This document shows positions 62,345 to 64,000 of a stretch of DNA of 64,000 nucleotides, one piece after another. This DNA is from CAVRCT01 sp963719645 (lineage in GTDB: Bacteria; Pseudomonadota; Gammaproteobacteria; DSM-16500). The translations under genes were made by a program, and so were the position numbers. Location of the stretch: the NCBI GenBank assembly GCA_963719645.1, contig CAVRCT010000005.1, positions 124,001 through 188,000 of the forward strand, in the 5' to 3' direction. Numbering within the stretch: position 1 is the stretch's first letter; each line of letters starts with the position of its first letter. The notes under the pieces are model-generated. The model ran no database searches, was not told where the DNA came from, and saw only the letters and a program-made list of their open reading frames with translations.

Positions 62345-63559
62345 CTATGGATTATAATTAATATTACTTTGCCAAACGTTGAAGGTTGTTCCGACAGGTG
62401 ATTCATTCCCGCTATTCGGTACACAGCGCGTGAATACAGCAACATTACCCGTCATTTTTCCCCACTCCGCCATCACAGAACCGCTATTAATAATAATCTG
62501 TCCTTTCTCCGTCACGACGGCTAAACACACTCGCCAATAATTAACTGTGGTCGTTAAGTTAGATGAGGCTTTTGTGTCACCACTTGTTTTGGTGAATGAA
62601 TCACCCCCTTGGGTCACTAGACAAGGCTGTCTATTTTGAAGTGCATTCGCGCCAATCGCACAATCATAAACTGTTTGTGCGTCAGTCGACCACGCTGCGC
62701 CAGGTATACCAGGATCACCTGGATCACCTCCGGAATCATAACCAACTGCAAATGCCGTAAAGCTACTGATTGGATAAACATTTGCCTGACAGCCGCTCGA
62801 ACTAGGATTCCAAGGTGTTTTGCTATTTGCACAAGTAGGCGATTCAAAAACGCCACTGACGCCAGCAGGCACAACTGTAATAGAAGGCTTCATGCCTGGT
62901 GGGCAATTCGGAGCTGGCACACAAGAGCTAGGTGTGTAGACACCCATGTAATTTATCGAACGCGCATTATTTAAATTCTGGCCTGGAATATTGATAAACG
63001 AAACAACGTAATTACAGGTGGCAGGCGGTGCGTTTCCTGCGCAAGATGCAGTTTGAGTAGGCGGGCTTGCTGGAGTCACTGTCTTAATAGTATTGTCTGT
63101 GACATACGCCATCGGTAACTGTGCTGCAATAATGCTCGCGTTGGCAAATGTATCCACTTGGGTATAGACATAAAAAGCCGCATTCGGCGCATTCGCAGAG
63201 GAATAATTCACACAGTTGTAGGTATAGAGATTGTTGATGTAAGGACCAATAATCGTTTGTGGTAAGTAGCCATCCGTTACTAAAGAGGATGTACTTGGGC
63301 CCGGCGTAGGATTCACATCCGTATTTGCACCTACCGTTTGACAGGATTGCCCCGCCGTAATTGGCCACTGAGAATTATTCACATAATAACTGAGCGCACC
63401 ATTCAGAATTTGTTCCATTTGCATCGCGGTTTTATCTCGACGCAGTTGATCCGCTTTTTGCGTGGTGTAATTCAACATCAGCACAATCAATGAACTCGAA
63501 ATCGCTAACACTAATAGCATCTCAAGTAAGGTAAAGCCTTTTTGATTACGCTGCGTCAT
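62345..63559 (-). CDS. Type IV prepilin-like protein (PilV-like)
   Basis: 404 residues. Leader MTQRNQKG ends before FTLLEMLLVLAISSSLIVLM, the prepilin peptidase site with F at +1 and E at +5. After the conserved hydrophobic helix (about 9-30), the head is long and Cys-containing, with several pro/asn-rich loops and a C-terminal CxxxxG type segment (RVCLAVVTEKGQIIINSGSV). Size exceeds a major pilin, so a minor tip pilin or PilV-like adhesin is more likely. No shufflon inverted repeats are seen at its 3' end. It begins three bases after the preceding partial gene. Confidence 0.78.
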   Translation of the reverse strand: MTQRNQKGFTLLEMLLVLAISSSLIVLMLNYTTQKADQLRRDKTAMQMEQILNGALSYYVNNSQWPITAGQSCQTVGANTDVNPTPGPSTSSLVTDGYLPQTIIGPYINNLYTYNCVNYSSANAPNAAFYVYTQVDTFANASIIAAQLPMAYVTDNTIKTVTPASPPTQTASCAGNAPPATCNYVVSFINIPGQNLNNARSINYMGVYTPSSCVPAPNCPPGMKPSITVVPAGVSGVFESPTCANSKTPWNPSSSGCQANVYPISSFTAFAVGYDSGGDPGDPGIPGAAWSTDAQTVYDCAIGANALQNRQPCLVTQGGDSFTKTSGDTKASSNLTTTVNYWRVCLAVVTEKGQIIINSGSVMAEWGKMTGNVAVFTRCVPNSGNESPVGTTFNVWQSNINYNP

Positions 63560-63562
63560 GTT

Positions 63563-64000
63563 CTATTCACCGCATAAGTAATATTGTGACGTATCGCCAT
63601 TTGAAAATTTTTGATAATTGGGTTCATTTAGCAATTGCATACTATCATTTGTATATTGCATATTAAACTGTTTTATCATGGGCTGAGTAATCCAGTAATT
63701 GGTTGTATTGTTTGAAATAAATGTGGCAGAACGCTCCCAAACTAAATACCCGCCCGGATTCGTCGATGGAGTTGTTTCGCATGCCGGAACTGGACCCGCA
63801 CTCGAACCGGCTTGTGAAATACATTCAGCACCTAATTGTTGCAAGAGAGTGGCTTGCTCCTTTTGCGAAGCATAATTACTCGCTAATTTAACCGCCACCT
63901 GAAGACGCCATGTGATGACTTGACCTGGTCCCACTTGAACCTTCGGTGGTGGCGTGGGTGGTGTAGTCTGCGTTGTCGGTGTTATAAAACTCGCGTTCAA
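63563..64000 (-). CDS. Partial protein upstream of the prepilin, unknown
   Basis: The 3' end of a gene whose start lies beyond the right edge; 145 residues are visible. A Thr/Pro-rich stretch (TPTTQTTPPTPPPKVQVGPG) precedes a domain with WRLQVAVKLASNYASQKEQA, two or three cysteines and a Trp/Tyr-rich C-terminus (NYWITQPMIKQFNMQYTND). Not recognised. The three-base spacing to the prepilin gene implies a shared transcript and a role in pilus biogenesis. Confidence 0.6.
   Translation of the reverse strand: MNASFITPTTQTTPPTPPPKVQVGPGQVITWRLQVAVKLASNYASQKEQATLLQQLGAECISQAGSSAGPVPACETTPSTNPGGYLVWERSATFISNNTTNYWITQPMIKQFNMQYTNDSMQLLNEPNYQKFSNGDTSQYYLCGE

Noticed and set aside
62345..63559. Shufflon at the prepilin gene
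   Set aside because: R64 PilV is diversified by inverted 19-bp sites; no repeated inverted sites or alternative C-terminal segments were found beside this gene.

Overview
The window is a chromosomal segment of a gammaproteobacterium. The heme cluster hemCDXY, parE-parC, the atpIBEFHAGDC operon, epmA/efp/epmB, zapA with a zapB-like partner, ubiK, and an lptM-dapF pair all have gammaproteobacterial character. Moderate GC, decaying genes, large coiled-coil orphan proteins, a PmrA-box-like site and R64-type pilus genes suggest a host-associated lineage such as the Legionellales. That placement is inference; no rRNA or other decisive marker lies in the window.

Layout: 1-4947, peptide deformylase (partial) and hemY, hemX, hemD (frameshifted), hemC, all on the minus strand. 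5000-10001, a degenerate spermidine-synthase-like gene, ubiK, parE, parC (plus). 10008-15649, an island of three unrecognised genes bracketed by two sets of long hairpin repeats. 15672-25750 (minus), leucine dehydrogenase, the complete ATP synthase operon with a good sigma70-type promoter, an outer-membrane beta-barrel and parB without an adjacent parA. 25883-33377 (plus), an HD phosphohydrolase, glmU, glmS and a polytopic glycosyltransferase-like protein. 33390-37672, pyrD, uvrD and engB. 38147-43699, a 1850-residue repeat and coiled-coil protein. 43758-46948, the EF-P modification cluster. 47332-50705, a broken NAD-glutamate dehydrogenase. 50705-55384, crcB, a DUF190 gene, fau, zapA, zapB-like, pgi, lptM, dapF. 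55373-57897, a DUF4143-type ATPase and an orphan gene. 58038-64000 (minus), a type IVb pilus operon (PilP, PilO, PilN, TcpQ/PilL-like, prepilin and a partial gene).

The most unusual layer is repetitive DNA. At least seven families of non-coding inverted-repeat elements fill nearly every gap. Family A (ends ATACAAATCCCCC, about 130 bp intact, eight copies) is itself the target of two others: element B (about 152 bp, about 8-bp target duplications) and element I (237 bp, 11-bp target duplications). All four copies of I sit at the same position in a family A arm, one in the opposite orientation. Insertions reach into genes: a family A copy supplies the last ~15 codons of hemC, and another family overlaps the stop codon of the HD protein gene. 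A 10-bp triplet repeat at the junction of two island genes could switch them between separate and fused forms.

Functionally, the housekeeping parts join heme synthesis, chromosome decatenation and segregation, respiration-linked ATP synthesis, amino-sugar supply for the cell wall, division-ring assembly and translation of polyproline stretches. The accessory parts are orphan proteins of effector-like architecture and a pilus. Effector status is not shown by the sequence.
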